Origin: Bisporella sp. PMI_857
Taxonomy: Eukaryota > Ascomycota > Leotiomycetes > Helotiales > Helotiaceae
Assembly: GCA_021307315.1 (NCBI GenBank)
Contig: JAJSPD010000077.1
Location: 62,001-126,000 of the forward strand
Length of the DNA stretch: 64,000 bases
Reading direction: 5' to 3'
Shown: piece after piece, positions 48,439-61,126 of the stretch
Numbering within the stretch: position 1 is the stretch's first letter
Layout: every line of letters starts with the position of its first letter
Notes under the pieces: model-generated
Database searches by the model: none
What the model was told of the DNA's origin: nothing
What the model saw: the letters and a program-made list of their open reading frames with translations, nothing else
Translations under genes and position numbers: made by a program

Positions 48439-50423
48439 ATGGCTTCCAATAGGATCAACCGACTTGAAAATATTGGATACTCTGCCTTAGCAGTTGCGAT
48501 ATCCCCAATCGTCCTTGTTAGTGTGGCAGGTTACTTCGCAACGAAACCCGTCAATCGGCTTTACCAAAAGCTAGTTGTAGAGCCTCACAGGCAGAAGGAT
48601 CTAGAGCTTGCTAAGCGGAATGCAAACGCCTACTCTACATTAAGTCCCGACGATGGGTCAATAAGGCTTGTCGAATTACTTCCAGGCGCTGGCAATGACC
48701 CGATTTTGGCCAATACTCAATATGGGAAGATTACTTCCTCTAAGTATGAGGCGCTTTCTTATGCATGGGGGGATCCGCAGCTTTCCGCCTCCATGTCGTT
48801 AGATAGCAGAAGTTTTGCGATCACCGAGAATCTCCATCTTGCACTAACGCATCTCCGGCTGCTAGATCGGCCTCGGATGTTGTGGGTTGATGCAATCTGC
48901 ATCAATCAAGCAGACAATGCTGAACGCGAACAGCAGGTATCTCAGATGTATGCTATATATAAGCACGCTTCTACCGTCTTAATATGGCTGGGGATTGCAC
49001 CAAGAGGAACAGCATCTGCCTTCGCGCCGATAAAGAAGAAGATTGGAGAGTTTACGGCATTTGAGATGCCAACACGAGTGAATAAAGGCACCAGAGCGCA
49101 TGCGGTTCTATTCGAGCTTATCAGTCGATCTTGGTGGCAGCGGACTTGGGTTGTCCAGGAATTAGTCGCTGCAAAAAAAGTTCAGATTCAATGCGGGCCT
49201 CACAAAATTTCGCTTCTCAAATTTGACGAGCTCATACACAAGTTGGAAGTCGAACGAACTCCCGATACCACGATGTTCCCGAGCAGCTCTAAGTTGAAGA
49301 AAGAACACTTATTAGTTGATGCTCAGAGGCTGATCCATCTACGAGATAGGAAGACATTCAATTCAAATCCTGAACACGGGTTGTTGAGTCTTGCGTACCA
49401 GTTTCGGCGGCGTCAAGTGAGTGGTACGTAATATAGCCTAAAACTATTAGCTTTGTATGCTGATAACACAGAGTAGATGGTAGAGATAAGCTATATGCGC
49501 TGCTAGGGCTGCTGAATAACAAAGATGAGGTTTTGATTACTCCTGACTATACCCTGGACGAAGAAGTAGTATTTAAAAGATTCGCCAAAGCATGGATCAA
49601 TCATTACAAACGCCTGGACATATTTGCTGTCCCTAGTGAGGACGAGACATTAAAGTGGTATCCTTCATGGTCACAGTATAGTGGTAACTATAGCCGAAGC
49701 TTAATCACGCCTTTTTGGGATATAGGACTAGATCCCGAGATTCCGCCTCCACCATGGGGCAAGAATAACTTCTCAGCTGCAGGTCACACTGCCGTTGACT
49801 TTTTGTGTACCACCAACAACGACATCATAAGCTTACGCGGTTTCACTTATGATACCGTTACAGCAGTTGGAATGTCATGCGAGTTTATGCTTATTCGCTG
49901 GAAGTTCGATTACGACGCGTGCATGGGTGATTGGCAAAGGCTTACGCGAGAAGTAATTGACACTTGGGATTCCTCGATCGAAGATAAATTTAATCTGACT
50001 ACAACAGCTGGTCTGTTTAAAAGGCCACACCTTAATATATCAGATTATCGGGGCGATTATACGACCGCCAGGAACGCGGCATGCAAGAGTCGACGATTCT
50101 TTGTAACTACTAAAGGAATGCTGGGATTAGGTCCCACTATCACTGAGCCAGGAGATCAAGTGTGCATGCTAATGGGCGCCCCTGTCCCATTTCTTCTTCG
50201 TGAATCCGCCACGGAGTACATATCCAACAGTGGGGAGATTGTACCTGGTAGAATATCTGCAGAGAGATCCTCGGAGAAGTTTTCGGAACAGCAAGCAAAC
50301 ATATCCCCTCTTCAGGGATTGGTTGGTGAGGTTTATATTCATGATATAATGTTCTACGATGGAGATGTCGTGAAAGATGCGGAACAGGGCAAGATAATCC
50401 TTAATGACTATCATTTTGCATAG
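48439..50423 (+). CDS. HET-domain protein 2 with N-terminal membrane segment
   Basis: Two exons (48439-49423, 49474-50423) give 644 residues. Residues about 12-33 form a hydrophobic helix (YSALAVAISPIVLVSVAGYF) followed by positive residues, suggesting a membrane anchor. The HET domain follows: KYEALSYAWGDPQ, MLWVDAICINQADNAEREQQ, MYAIYKHASTVLIWLG and SWWQRTWVVQELVAAKKVQI. The downstream VDGRDKLYALLGLL is also usual in this HET subtype. The C-terminal part ends with a FFVTTKGMLGLGP and PGDQVCMLMGAPVPFLLR segment typical of fungal HET proteins. The intron join gives a Val codon and keeps the conserved block. Confidence 0.9.
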
Positions 50424-53400
50424 CCAAAAAAAAATAAGTAAAAATAAAAATAACCTCTTCTGGGATTCTACGGTTAAATGGTGTATTGGAGAAGATTATG
50501 GCTCTGTTGAGATAGCACACTTTATAGCCAATAAAAATATATCGAGTCAGTAATTGCGCCGAAGCCTATTAGTAGTGAGCTAAAGACACTTAGGATTGAA
50601 TGGCTCGATAATATCTATATTTCAGCGAAATCAGGACGTTTCGCATCGTTTCGTTCTTCATGATATAGATTTCTCTCTTCTGCTTCCACCTCCTGCCGTC
50701 TAGCGTCATTACCGCGCTCAAGTATCCACTAATTGACAGTAAATAGCTCCTTAACTGACCCCACATACTCGTCATGGTTATGTATCGTTTCAACAGCATA
50801 TTCAATATCAGGTCGGTGCTAGCAAAATTGGCGCTAAAGGAACATCGCCGTGCTTGTTTCCTCACCAGCTTGTTACAGTAGATACAGTACTCGCATTCTG
50901 AATAGAGGTGATGGCTCGTGGCCGCGAGATATGACTACGGTGGAGCGAATAATATAAAGCCCAAATATCATCGAATGAGAATGCGCTTCCGGTCCCTATC
51001 CGCCAGCGTAGGATGTGCTGCGTCACCTAAAAAGACTACAATATCGTCTCGAGTTAGTAACTTCATCAATCATGCTGTGTGCAGTGGTTGGCGTCAATGT
51101 CGAGAAATGCAGCATCCACCAGTCGACCTACCCTGTCGCATCTTCGATAACAAAGCTTTCATTTATAGACATGAGAGGTTGGGTTTCACAGATAGGCTTT
51201 CTCTTAATCGATCCATATGAGGCTTGCCTAACGAGTGTTGGAACTTGTGGCATACAGGCCGCCTTGCCCCGACCACACACCATGTGTATATTACCTCCGC
51301 TTCGATACAATACGTCAACGGATCTCTCTCATTCTTTCCATGTGCTCCAATTTCCAAGCTGTGGGTCCTGCAGAACTATCTCGTAACAGCCTGTGCTTCC
51401 ATAGCAGCACATCAACATATCCCGCTAGCTCCTGGAGGAAGGCAACAAACGGGTATACCCTAAGCTCAATCAGTGAGATCATGACTACCTTGCCACCATT
51501 ACTATACGGTGAAGGATCATTAGATAAATTCTTGATATGCTTTATCGTCGCAGCCGGGAATTTAAATCCGTATGTTACATTTCCTTCATATTGTATTGGA
51601 GCATCTGGTAGATAATTTTTCTAACTTTCTAAAGGGCGGATTTATTTTTAGACAGCCGTTCTTTCAATGGCAAGAAGGGGGGGCTCCTCCCACCTCGCGC
51701 TGCTTTTCTGCTTCGTTGCTTTTTCTCCTAACCCAACTCGGCCCGTTTCTCGGCTCCCGACTGCGGGTTTCTTCTTTTCTTTCGATCAATATTACTGGGG
51801 AATCTCTCAGTTTTAAAGCGATTGTCTGTTTTGATATATTTTGTCAGTAAACAGGGTATTGAAACTTGGGAAATTACTAGCATCTGGAATCAAAATAATA
51901 GCGGAGTATGATACTTTCATTGATAGAAAATTAATATCGTTTATTACGACGCAGTACAGAAGATGCGAGAAGACTGAATTGATCCAACGATTTTTACTAA
52001 AGAAGCGGGATAATTGCGGTGTATCATTTACAGTTGGCGTTGCCATGGTGCAAGACCATTCAGGGTTGAGAATGTTAATAAGTTGAACGCATTCGTATTG
52101 GGCAACGAAAATTTTCACAGTAAAGATTCAAATGATAACGAAAGGAAGAATTTTGATACTGCAAGGCTGTAAACATCCCAAAGCGGTCAAATAAAGCATG
52201 CATGTCAGAGCGAGATCAAAAAGTTATACAGGGGGGAGCACCCTGCATGTGGCCTATAAATTGTTGAGCAGGAGGTACAGAGCATATCGGTACCTGCGTA
52301 TTCTCGTGTCCACTGGGACCCGAAACCCCATTGGTGGAGCGCCTACCACAGTCATGGTCTTGGGAACGCCACACCTGCCGCGTCCGAAGCGTAAAACGAT
52401 CATGGCGAACAAATCATCGATCCTCAAGAACGATGCTAAAAAGCATAAAGCATGGTCTCTGGAATTGGCGGGAAAATAAACCGTGCGTAGAAAGCGAAAG
52501 CAGTATCGCATCTTCGCCCTGTAAAGATGGCCTTAATTGGACTTTTGGGCCTCATCTCCTTGCGCACAATCGGCTAGGTGTAAATACCATGACGCTCTGT
52601 TCAAAATCAATAATATATCCGGGAGGCCCCAGCACTTGATTCTTAAAGTGTTCCGATTTGTCGCAGATGTCTTACTGTTCAGGAGAAGGTTTGCTTAGCT
52701 GGCCTTTAAAATTACGGGATTATAAAAATAATATTGTAGTGAGCGACTCCAGCGTGAAAGGAGAGCACCTAAAATTGGAAAGAATCTCGTGTACTGTAAT
52801 ATCGCGCTCATATGGTGCTAGAGGGGGAGCGACAGTGTGTTTGAATGATGATTGCAACCCTGGGATCAGCAGTGAAAGTGGGTATGAGTCATGGTCCTCA
52901 ATTGCCGGTAAAGGTTACGCGAACGATGGCAAACCTCGGGAGAATATCAATAGACAGGTTGACCCCTGAGTGGATGGGGCATGTTGCTCCCTGGCTAGGA
53001 TGCTCGCGAACGGCTACATAGCTTTCGGGGGAGGAGGAGTGTCCGGGGCATTTTCTGGTGAAGCGGGGATGCTGAAGATACGGTGGCCCTCCGCATATTT
53101 ACTATCCTGAAGTGATAGAGTAGATAAATCAAGGAAGTAGACTTTGGGAGAGAGGAGGTTGATTGTGTTGGGGTCTGGGAGATGGATGGGCGGAAAGTGG
53201 CTGGTTGATACGCGGCCATTTTCTGAGGACGCGCTGTAGGAGATGGATATAGCAGATGCGAACACTTGTTATGTTTAGCATCCAACACGACAATGCAATT
53301 TACGCTTTCCCAGGTCATCAGTTGCATGAGGTTATCCCAGGGTCCATCACTGCCCATGGTGCATTTCTTCGACTATTGGCACGGGCTGGTTTCCACTTCC

Positions 53401-54100
53401 CCGCGACGAACGGCACTTCGCGTTTCGCCGAGAGTTGGAATGTCTGAGACTTGACCTATGGGTTGCAACTGAACTGACTCGGCTGCTGACAACATTCGGG
53501 TCAGTGCAAAAAACTTAGCCCCTGTCGATACACACGAAGCGAACTGGCGTCGTCTGGTGGACAGAAGAAGCGAAATCAGAACGCCTCAAACGCCTCACAT
53601 GCGTCATTTTACCATCTGGGTAAATTCCAAGGACAATACTCTACTCCCTGTATTTCACAGCGCATTCCAAAATTGTTTCAATAAAAAGGTCCCAGGCAAA
53701 GAAATATTCATAGAAAGCCTACAGATCTAGCTTAGGAGTTATGTATGTGATCGCAATACCGTAGAGCCCTGAATAGCTTTGAGTGTGTGTCCAACAAGAG
53801 CCAAACCATACCACAGTTCTACACTCAATCGTTTGCTTGGTCAGGGGATAATTTAGTGCTAATATTATAGCTAAAACGCCGCAAATTATCAATTGAACGG
53901 AGGTGATCTTGGCCTAGTGGCTTGACTTTCTTGCTTGGGTAGGAGCAGCCAGCTAAAAATCTGACCACATCTACGGTCCCTACCATATTTATCTTTTTTG
54001 TTCAACTTCGCGGTGATACACTCTCCCACCTCTATGCATTCACAGTGTTACCAACTATCCCTTAGGCTCAACACTTACCTTAACGTCCGTATTCGACGAC
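50424..54100. other. Gene-poor gap of 3.7 kb
   Basis: No intact gene is supported. A minus-strand frame at 53014-53265 encodes a proline-rich C-terminus-like peptide (SLQDSKYAEGHRIFSIPASP) that could be the last exon of a lost gene. The rest is AT-rich with scattered short frames. Confidence 0.4.
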
Positions 54101-55096
54101 ATGGCGGGTGAGACAGGCTCAATTTCGGTGTCCCTCCCTATTGCCATGGTAATTGCGGGGTTCTTCGCAATTTCGTGTTCGAACGTCATCGAAATTCTCA
54201 TCCTGATCTTTAGTACCTTCAAGTCTCGCACTGGTTTATACTTCTGGAGCATGATTGTGGCCTCGTTGGGCATTCCAGTCCACGCTGTGGCCGTTCTATT
54301 ACGCTACTTCCGGCTGGCCCCAGATTTCCCTATGTGCGTTATCACCGTCATCGGCTGGTATGCTATGGTGACAGGACAAGCTGTCGTCCTGTACTCCCGC
54401 CTGCACCTTGTGGTGAGCGATGATAGAAAAATCCGTTGGGTGCTCATTATGATTATCACGAACGTCTGCATCCTTCACTTGCCAGTGACGGTCCTTTTTC
54501 TTGGCAGTAACCTGGGGAACGACAATCTCCTGAAGCCCTTCATCATTTACGAGAAGATCCAACTCACAGGCTTCTGCATTCAGGAATTCATTATTTCTGG
54601 ACTCTACATCTGGGAGACAATACATGCTCTCAAACCAGTCCTTGCAATCAAAGGCCCAAATGAGCGGAAGGTTATTCGACATCTCATCCTCATCAACGTC
54701 CTTATTGTCCTCCTCGACATATCTCTCCTCATCACTGAGTACACCGACAACTTCCACATCCAAACAACTTACAAGACTGCTGTGTACAGTATCAAGCTTA
54801 AAATGGAGTTCACCGTCCTCAACCAACTACTCTACGTTTTTCAAAGCAGCAACTGTGCCTATTGTCGTCAGAGCTCTACTAGTACTGGAGGATACATATA
54901 CCGCTCGGATAGGAGTGGAATCTTGCAAACTTACAGCCGTAATGTTGATTACAGCGCTGGTGCCGACCCCGGAATATTCAACCCTTCTAGGGTTGAGCTT
55001 CGAGGTCTCCCAGGGAATGTCAAGAGAGCGCACACCGTGGCCCGTAGTCACATAAGCCTGGAATCTTCTATTCGGTCCACGCTCGATACTTCTTGA
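54101..55096 (+). CDS. DUF7703-type seven-helix membrane protein
   Basis: A single exon encodes 331 residues from MAGETGSISVSLPI. Six strong and one weaker hydrophobic helices lie at residues about 8-38, 45-70, 77-104, 110-134, 152-173, 190-211 and 227-245. SRLHLVVSDDRKIRW, between helices 3 and 4, is the most characteristic segment of this fungal family, which has a rhodopsin-like layout. The hydrophilic C-terminal tail (about 85 residues) is Ser/Arg-rich. Function is unknown; a receptor or sensor role is sometimes proposed for such proteins, but nothing here tests it. No retinal-binding lysine can be assigned. Confidence 0.78.
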   Translation: MAGETGSISVSLPIAMVIAGFFAISCSNVIEILILIFSTFKSRTGLYFWSMIVASLGIPVHAVAVLLRYFRLAPDFPMCVITVIGWYAMVTGQAVVLYSRLHLVVSDDRKIRWVLIMIITNVCILHLPVTVLFLGSNLGNDNLLKPFIIYEKIQLTGFCIQEFIISGLYIWETIHALKPVLAIKGPNERKVIRHLILINVLIVLLDISLLITEYTDNFHIQTTYKTAVYSIKLKMEFTVLNQLLYVFQSSNCAYCRQSSTSTGGYIYRSDRSGILQTYSRNVDYSAGADPGIFNPSRVELRGLPGNVKRAHTVARSHISLESSIRSTLDTS

Positions 55097-56770
55097 AGGG
55101 TTGTCATAGAAAATAGTAGATCTGCTCCGCTAAGCAGAAGAGGTTGCTTCTACATCTGCGGCCGAGTTCCATGCGACTGTGTGTTGCAGGATCTTCCAAG
55201 CACCCTTCGTGAAACGTGCGCATATATGCAGCGCTAAAGCGAACTTCGTCGGGAGTTTATTTCATGCTGTATACGATGTAGGCGACGGACTTCGTAGGAA
55301 ATTCTAGGACCCGCCCTAGGACAGTTATAGTAAAGTTGAGATGGTCAGTAAACATATATATCTGTCGAGACGAAGCACTGACAAAGGTAGGCATCAAAAA
55401 ACCTATAACACTCACTAGCGCACTGGATCATTGCCAGTGGCCTATTATATACGGCCTATTCCCCATACGATGCCTTTGCCTCGAGCCCTAACTTAATCCA
55501 GACAACCTTCACAGCACGCAAGCTTGACACTGTACTTCAACGGCTCTCGGTCGCCGATTTTACCGTTCAGTTGTGTGTATAATTGGCAGAACTAGTTAAC
55601 CGCCTCCAACTTTTGGGATTGCGTCGATCAAACGCTATGGTGAGAAGGTTTACCTCACTTGCCAAGAGAGGGAGCATGTTTTATTTGGTGTCGAACGTAG
55701 GGTTGTATATGTTGTGGATACATGTCGCTTCTGTTATTTCTTCGCTTCTATGCTCTAGGGCAAGGGTGCAGATGCCGGGAGAGCGGCCGGTTACGGTCCA
55801 CTGGGCTTGTGCAATCCTCTTGTTGATGAAGAAGCCAGGTCCTTGTCTCGGGGTGATCTAGATATACTAGCTCAAAGTGCTGGTGGGTAGTGCATCATGT
55901 TGATGTAGTTGTTCCTCCGGGTCTCTAGAGGGCGATTACATCAAGTCCCTCAATCCTCTCCTCCCTAAGGATGGCCATGACTATATGATTATGTTCACTG
56001 AATTCATTACATTGTACTGCAGTATAAAATGGCTTTGATCTATATATCTTCCATGGTGATAGTTTGGGAATTTATGATGTGTGGGTTAAGCCGCTGTGGA
56101 TCTGTTGGAAAGGGGAGGGGGCCAGGGGGGCAGCACTGAGACAGACGCTATTGACGAGGTTTGCAGGACGTTACTTAGTGGTCCAATCCTTCACATCAAA
56201 CATCTTCTTTGACGATCGAAATAGTTTAAGCCAAATCTACCAATACGTCACTTTTTGAATATTTCTATAACAGAATGCTTGTTGGGGACACGCTTTACAA
56301 TTATATCTAGGATAATCCGAATACCTCCAACGGATGAGACCCCGACGCAGGACCATCAGATATTTAGCATAGAATATGGAAGCTCTCCTTATCTGAGCTG
56401 GAACTGCATATCGATTTATCTGCGAAAGAGAACTGTTTGCAGGCGGGAGAAATTCTTTGGCAGTTAACAGTGCCAGCACTGTTACAGCTCTGGGGAACAA
56501 ATTAACCGGATCTATTTCACTACGTTGAAGCGCTCTATCGTTCTCGACTACGCTAGTGAAGGGAGGAAATATCACTAGAATGCTAGGTCATATTTTGGAA
56601 ACGTAGTGGCTACAGCCTTCCAGTCTCTGCTCGCACGCCCTAAGTCATCTACTCCATATCATGAAACAGGAAATCAACCAGACACTGAAGAATCTTTATG
56701 TTATCCTAGACATTCCTGAGTCAAATCCAATAAAGTCGTATTTCGAAGTTCGAACGGGCTGAAGATGGCT
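55097..56770. other. Intergenic region
   Basis: AT-rich, with no supported gene. A plus-strand frame at 55583-55861 has no recognisable features. Confidence 0.4.
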
Positions 56771-57550
56771 TCAGCTCAAGTGCGGGAAGTACCGCGGCCA
56801 CTTGGTCATTTCAGAGACAGAGTTCGGAAGATATGGTATGCCTATCACGCATTCAACAACAAGGTAAATCCGTGAGAAAACATAAAGGAGGCTGCTGGCT
56901 GTAGCAACTACATAAAATACTACTGCCAGAATAAAAATCGTTGTGGCCGTGAGTATCGAATAATAGCGGACAACCATTTCCATTCGTCTCTGATATTCCT
57001 GGCCAAAATCTCCCTAAATGCTGTCTGATGGTGGTGCTACTTGTAATAAACATAAGTTTTGTGGCAACAAGCCTAGGTAGAGGAACTGCGCCAAATACGG
57101 CTGAGTGGTACCTGAGATGCGCCACATAAGAACCTTGGATTTTGTAGAAACTGGTGGGTTCGAGGGCAGAACGTGAAGTCCACCATACGACTCCAGTAAA
57201 CAAGAAAGCAAAAAACAAAAAAAAAAAAAGCAGGACGTCCGTGCCAGTGTCATTGCAACTGGCATCGGATAAGGCCAGTTCCCTACCTTTGGGACAGCGT
57301 AATCATTCAGCCAGGTCTGGTGGGTCTGATCTGGATACTTAAGGTAGAGCTTGCTGTAATATATTCCATCTGGATAGTGAAAAATATTACGACATTTACG
57401 GTGGTATTCCCTCACAAGTCGTAAACGTAGAATGTTAGCTGCTGCAAGCTGGATAAGGGAAAGCTGAAACTCTTTGAAACTACAATTGTTAAGATTCGAG
57501 CTATAAAACTTTGAAACAGCAGGCCGTTGAAATGATAATAACGGCCGTTA
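56771..57550 (-). pseudogene. Relic of a fungal integral membrane protein
   Basis: One minus-strand frame is open from about 57550 to the stop at 56771-56773 except for a single TAG at 57014-57016. Features of an uncharacterised fungal membrane-protein family are present: a YGGLHVLPSNPP-MWRIS region, hydrophobic helices (LTATTIFILAVVFYVVATA) and a C-terminal signature with YVFSRIYLVVECVIGIPYLP and WPRYFPHLS. No ATG is found at the 5' end, so the N-terminus is missing or lies in an unseen exon. The single stop could come from one C-to-T change (CAG to TAG). The gene seems recently inactivated or truncated. The family name is unknown to me. Confidence 0.6.
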
Positions 57551-60500
57551 CGAAATCCAAAGCCAAATAGACTCTGTCCTATGTAAAATTACCCCTTTGT
57601 TGTAAATTTAGAGACCGAGTCTGCTGTTTTGCCTAGGGGCACGCAGATGAGTTATTTTGAAGCTCGCCTTAAACTAACAAATCATTGGTTTCCTCTTCTA
57701 GAGCGTTGGCTTCAGAGTTAATAGGCTACTCTGTTCGAATATGGCCTATAAGGATTTCTATGAGACCAAACTCGATTCTACTAACTTTCTTCATTATCCA
57801 TCATTCTCAAATAAGAGGCGGGCAAACATATGGCTATCAGCGAAGAAGTCGGCGCCAAAACAATTGGAGCCTATGGAGCTTCATACATATTTCAGCGCCG
57901 GAAATAGCCGCGTCCAACCCCTCAGGTAATGTTGTGTCTTCAACATCGAGCGGTTTGTTCTACTAGAGAGAATATACAAGTAGGGTACATATGGCATGGG
58001 GAAAAGCGTTCAATTCAGCAGACTGCTTGTAAGCCTACAACCGTCTTTGCGAGGCTATTTGCCTTACTATTATCCGTAATCTACGGGACAAAGAGGTTGG
58101 GCAACAGTTGCAACGTAACAGTAGCAAGGTGTAGAACGCGCCAAAGCCTGTCAACGTAACTCTAATTGAACAAGAAATCGAGCCTAACAATGCCACTGCC
58201 CGATTTAAATCCATCCGTAATGGCGTAGGGTGTGTGCATCATTGTCCAGGCATGTTTCCGCAAGGCCCGCAACTGCTCTTCAGCGGTGGTCACTGGGCCG
58301 GCCATGGGACGGCTTCTCCTTGTTATGTTTATCTATGACCGGGCCATTTGTAGACACTGGGGTTAGACCTGTTCTCCTAGAACCTTTTTTCATCTTTCGA
58401 CTCAAAACTCTAACTTGTTTGCTCGAAGCCAGTCCATATTATCAGCCCTGATGCGAAGAAGCCAAGGACTAGCCACAACTTTTTCCATATTTGCGTGTTT
58501 GCCTCGTGTCCTGGAAGGTTAATATGACCACGGCCCAAACACGTAAGATTGGCGTGATTAGTCATGGCGGGCAGCGCCAACATCAGTGCCTCTGCCTATT
58601 GGGACGCTGCGTCTATTTCAATGGACAGGTGTTTCAAACCCTTTGGTAATGAGGAGATGATTGAAAGTCAAACTTTACAAGATAATCTTTCAACTCACTC
58701 CCGATTGTTGCTAGTTGGTGACAAGACTTTTCTAATACATGTCGGCCTGAAACCATGATGTCTTGGTGGGAGAGAAAAAGCACTTGCATTGCTGAAAGGC
58801 GGCACCAAGCGTTTAAGATTAAGATTAATTATCTCTCTACAAAGTTGAGCTGGAAGAAACATGAGTAATTGCTACCACCGCCTCATCCTGCCCTACTGCG
58901 CCAATATTAAACTTACGAACCTATTAATTATCCTCGGGACTCCGAAAACGTCCATCTCGTCGGCGCCATTTTGCGGTACTGGCAGAGGATTAAAGTCAAT
59001 AATCGTACTTCGTTTTGGGACTCTACATCAGTGATGTGCGTTCCTGGAGCCTTTGGCGGCAAAGGCAACATTGCTGTCCTCTTTGTCATCCTCCAAGCTT
59101 CTCTCGTTCGTGTAACACCCGGAAAGATGAGGGGTACTTAATCCAGCGGCTCTTTGATAAGGCCGTTCTGTGCTCTGGCGGGGCGGTCTGAGAGAGTCAA
59201 TTAGTGGAACACTTCTCTTGACTGAGAATGCGATGCGAGAATGAGCCGTGTTATTTCGCCGGACAGACGAGCAGCGTATGCATCGACCATAGTTCCAGAG
59301 GCGGAATCAGTATACGACTTCAGCGTAGCAACACTAGCTGAGATTCTAATACGTACAGACGTTGGGTAATTGGTCCTCTGCTTTAGAAATGTGTTCAACT
59401 CCGCGTAACTGCAACATCCCCAAAACAGGGAACAGACTCAGGAAGAGAAGAAGTCAAAATGTCACTGCCCTTTTTGCGCAAACACTGCCGAGAAATACAG
59501 GACAAAGGTCCTTAATGGCGTTGGGACATCTGGTGCGGAGTAGTCGGCGACTATGCTGCAAAGAAATTGACTAAATTTTCCGACAAGATAGGTGGTTGCC
59601 CTAGCAAATATGGCCGCTGATTTGGGTCTACATAATGTATCTGCCAGATTCCTAACAACCGCACTCTGCAGCATCTTTCAGGGATATTAAATTGGCATGA
59701 GAGATGTATCTTTGCGGTTGACTTCAATTATTGAACCGATTGATATCTTACGTCCCCGACATAGCAGAGTGCCAAATTCTGCAACTGCAGCTCGAAAGGC
59801 TGACACATCAGCCATGGAAAAGACAATTGGAGGGGAGGATGATAAAAGAATCTCGGATATACTCACGTAAGTAAGACTAGAGAATGTGAAGCGGCCAAAG
59901 AAGAGTACCCCATAATTGTGCCCCATGGGGAGTTAGCCAAGCAATCCAGCATGGAGGCAAAGGCAGAGATTTCTTAAATAACAGGCATCGAATTTGACAA
60001 ACTAGACGAGGGAGGGTGTAAATGTTAGCTGGTATTCGCATCTACGAGATTTGTGAGACGGCCAAGCCTATTGGCCAAATTTGGCTTAGTTGCTCTTGGC
60101 GTCAAGACCCCTATTTTCATCACTCTAGATAATTGATTCTATTAGCTCTACAATCAAATTCGTATGCCCTATTCTACAACCTATTCTGTGATAAGATCAT
60201 CTATAATTTATCCGTTTGTCAAGATTGTAGCGAGAAAAAGCTGTGAAGGGAAAGATGCTTCGGATATCTCATCCGCACAAATATTCGGAAGTACTTAGCT
60301 ACTATTTCACTGATATGGATGTATAAATATTCACAGGTTACCGGCGAAATTGGGCAAATTTGTAACCGCTGAGGAAGGTTGGGCGAAATCTCACATATAG
60401 GGCAAATGTTGCCAATAGGAGCCAAGCCATTCTTCTTGCCTATGTTCTAGCCCTTCTACCCCGCCTGACGAAAAATTGTTCATTATATGTTAAAGTGCTC

Positions 60501-61126
60501 AGAGCCCGAAATTCGATCTACGCACAGGAGGAGTTAGGGCTTTATTCCAATGAGAGGTTGAACTCTGACCTATGTTTGTTATGTCGACGCAGTGTTGGTA
60601 GAAACTTGAAGTCGTTTCGGGGTAATGTGTTCGGACAGCGGCCGTTTAATTAGTTATTAGCGAGAAGGGTCAGGGGCATTGTCGGACTGATGTGGACGGA
60701 TAAGGTTGGATATAATAATAATAGCAGCCCTTATTGTCCGGCGGCCTCGGGAAGAATAAGATTAAATGCTGATTTCCTGTAAGGGATGGCCTTGCCAGTG
60801 TGGGGTACATCCTTGGAAAATGCATTACCGCACCTGTAAGGTTGCCGATGACTCCTCGATAACTATCCCGAATAAGATCACCGCTACCATGTGCAGCAAA
60901 AAAGGCTATCTCCCGGGGGGGCCAAGCTGGCAAAACTTGTGAGGAAGATATCAACGGAGAAAAATGTGGAATTGTAAAGGAGTCCTGGTATTCCCCGCGG
61001 ATTATAAAAACATGTGAGAAGGCTTTTGGTTATTCTGGAGAGGAAGGTCTTGAAGAGGATTGTCTTCCAACCTCTAATGCAACTGTGCTCGGTAAAATCG
61101 ACCAAATAAAGCTAGGAACAGCAGCT
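57551..61126. other. Gene-poor gap of 3.6 kb
   Basis: No gene is supported. Minus-strand frames at 59.2-59.9 kb have ordinary composition but match nothing I know. The last 150 bases should contain the rhamnogalacturonan lyase promoter. Confidence 0.4.
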
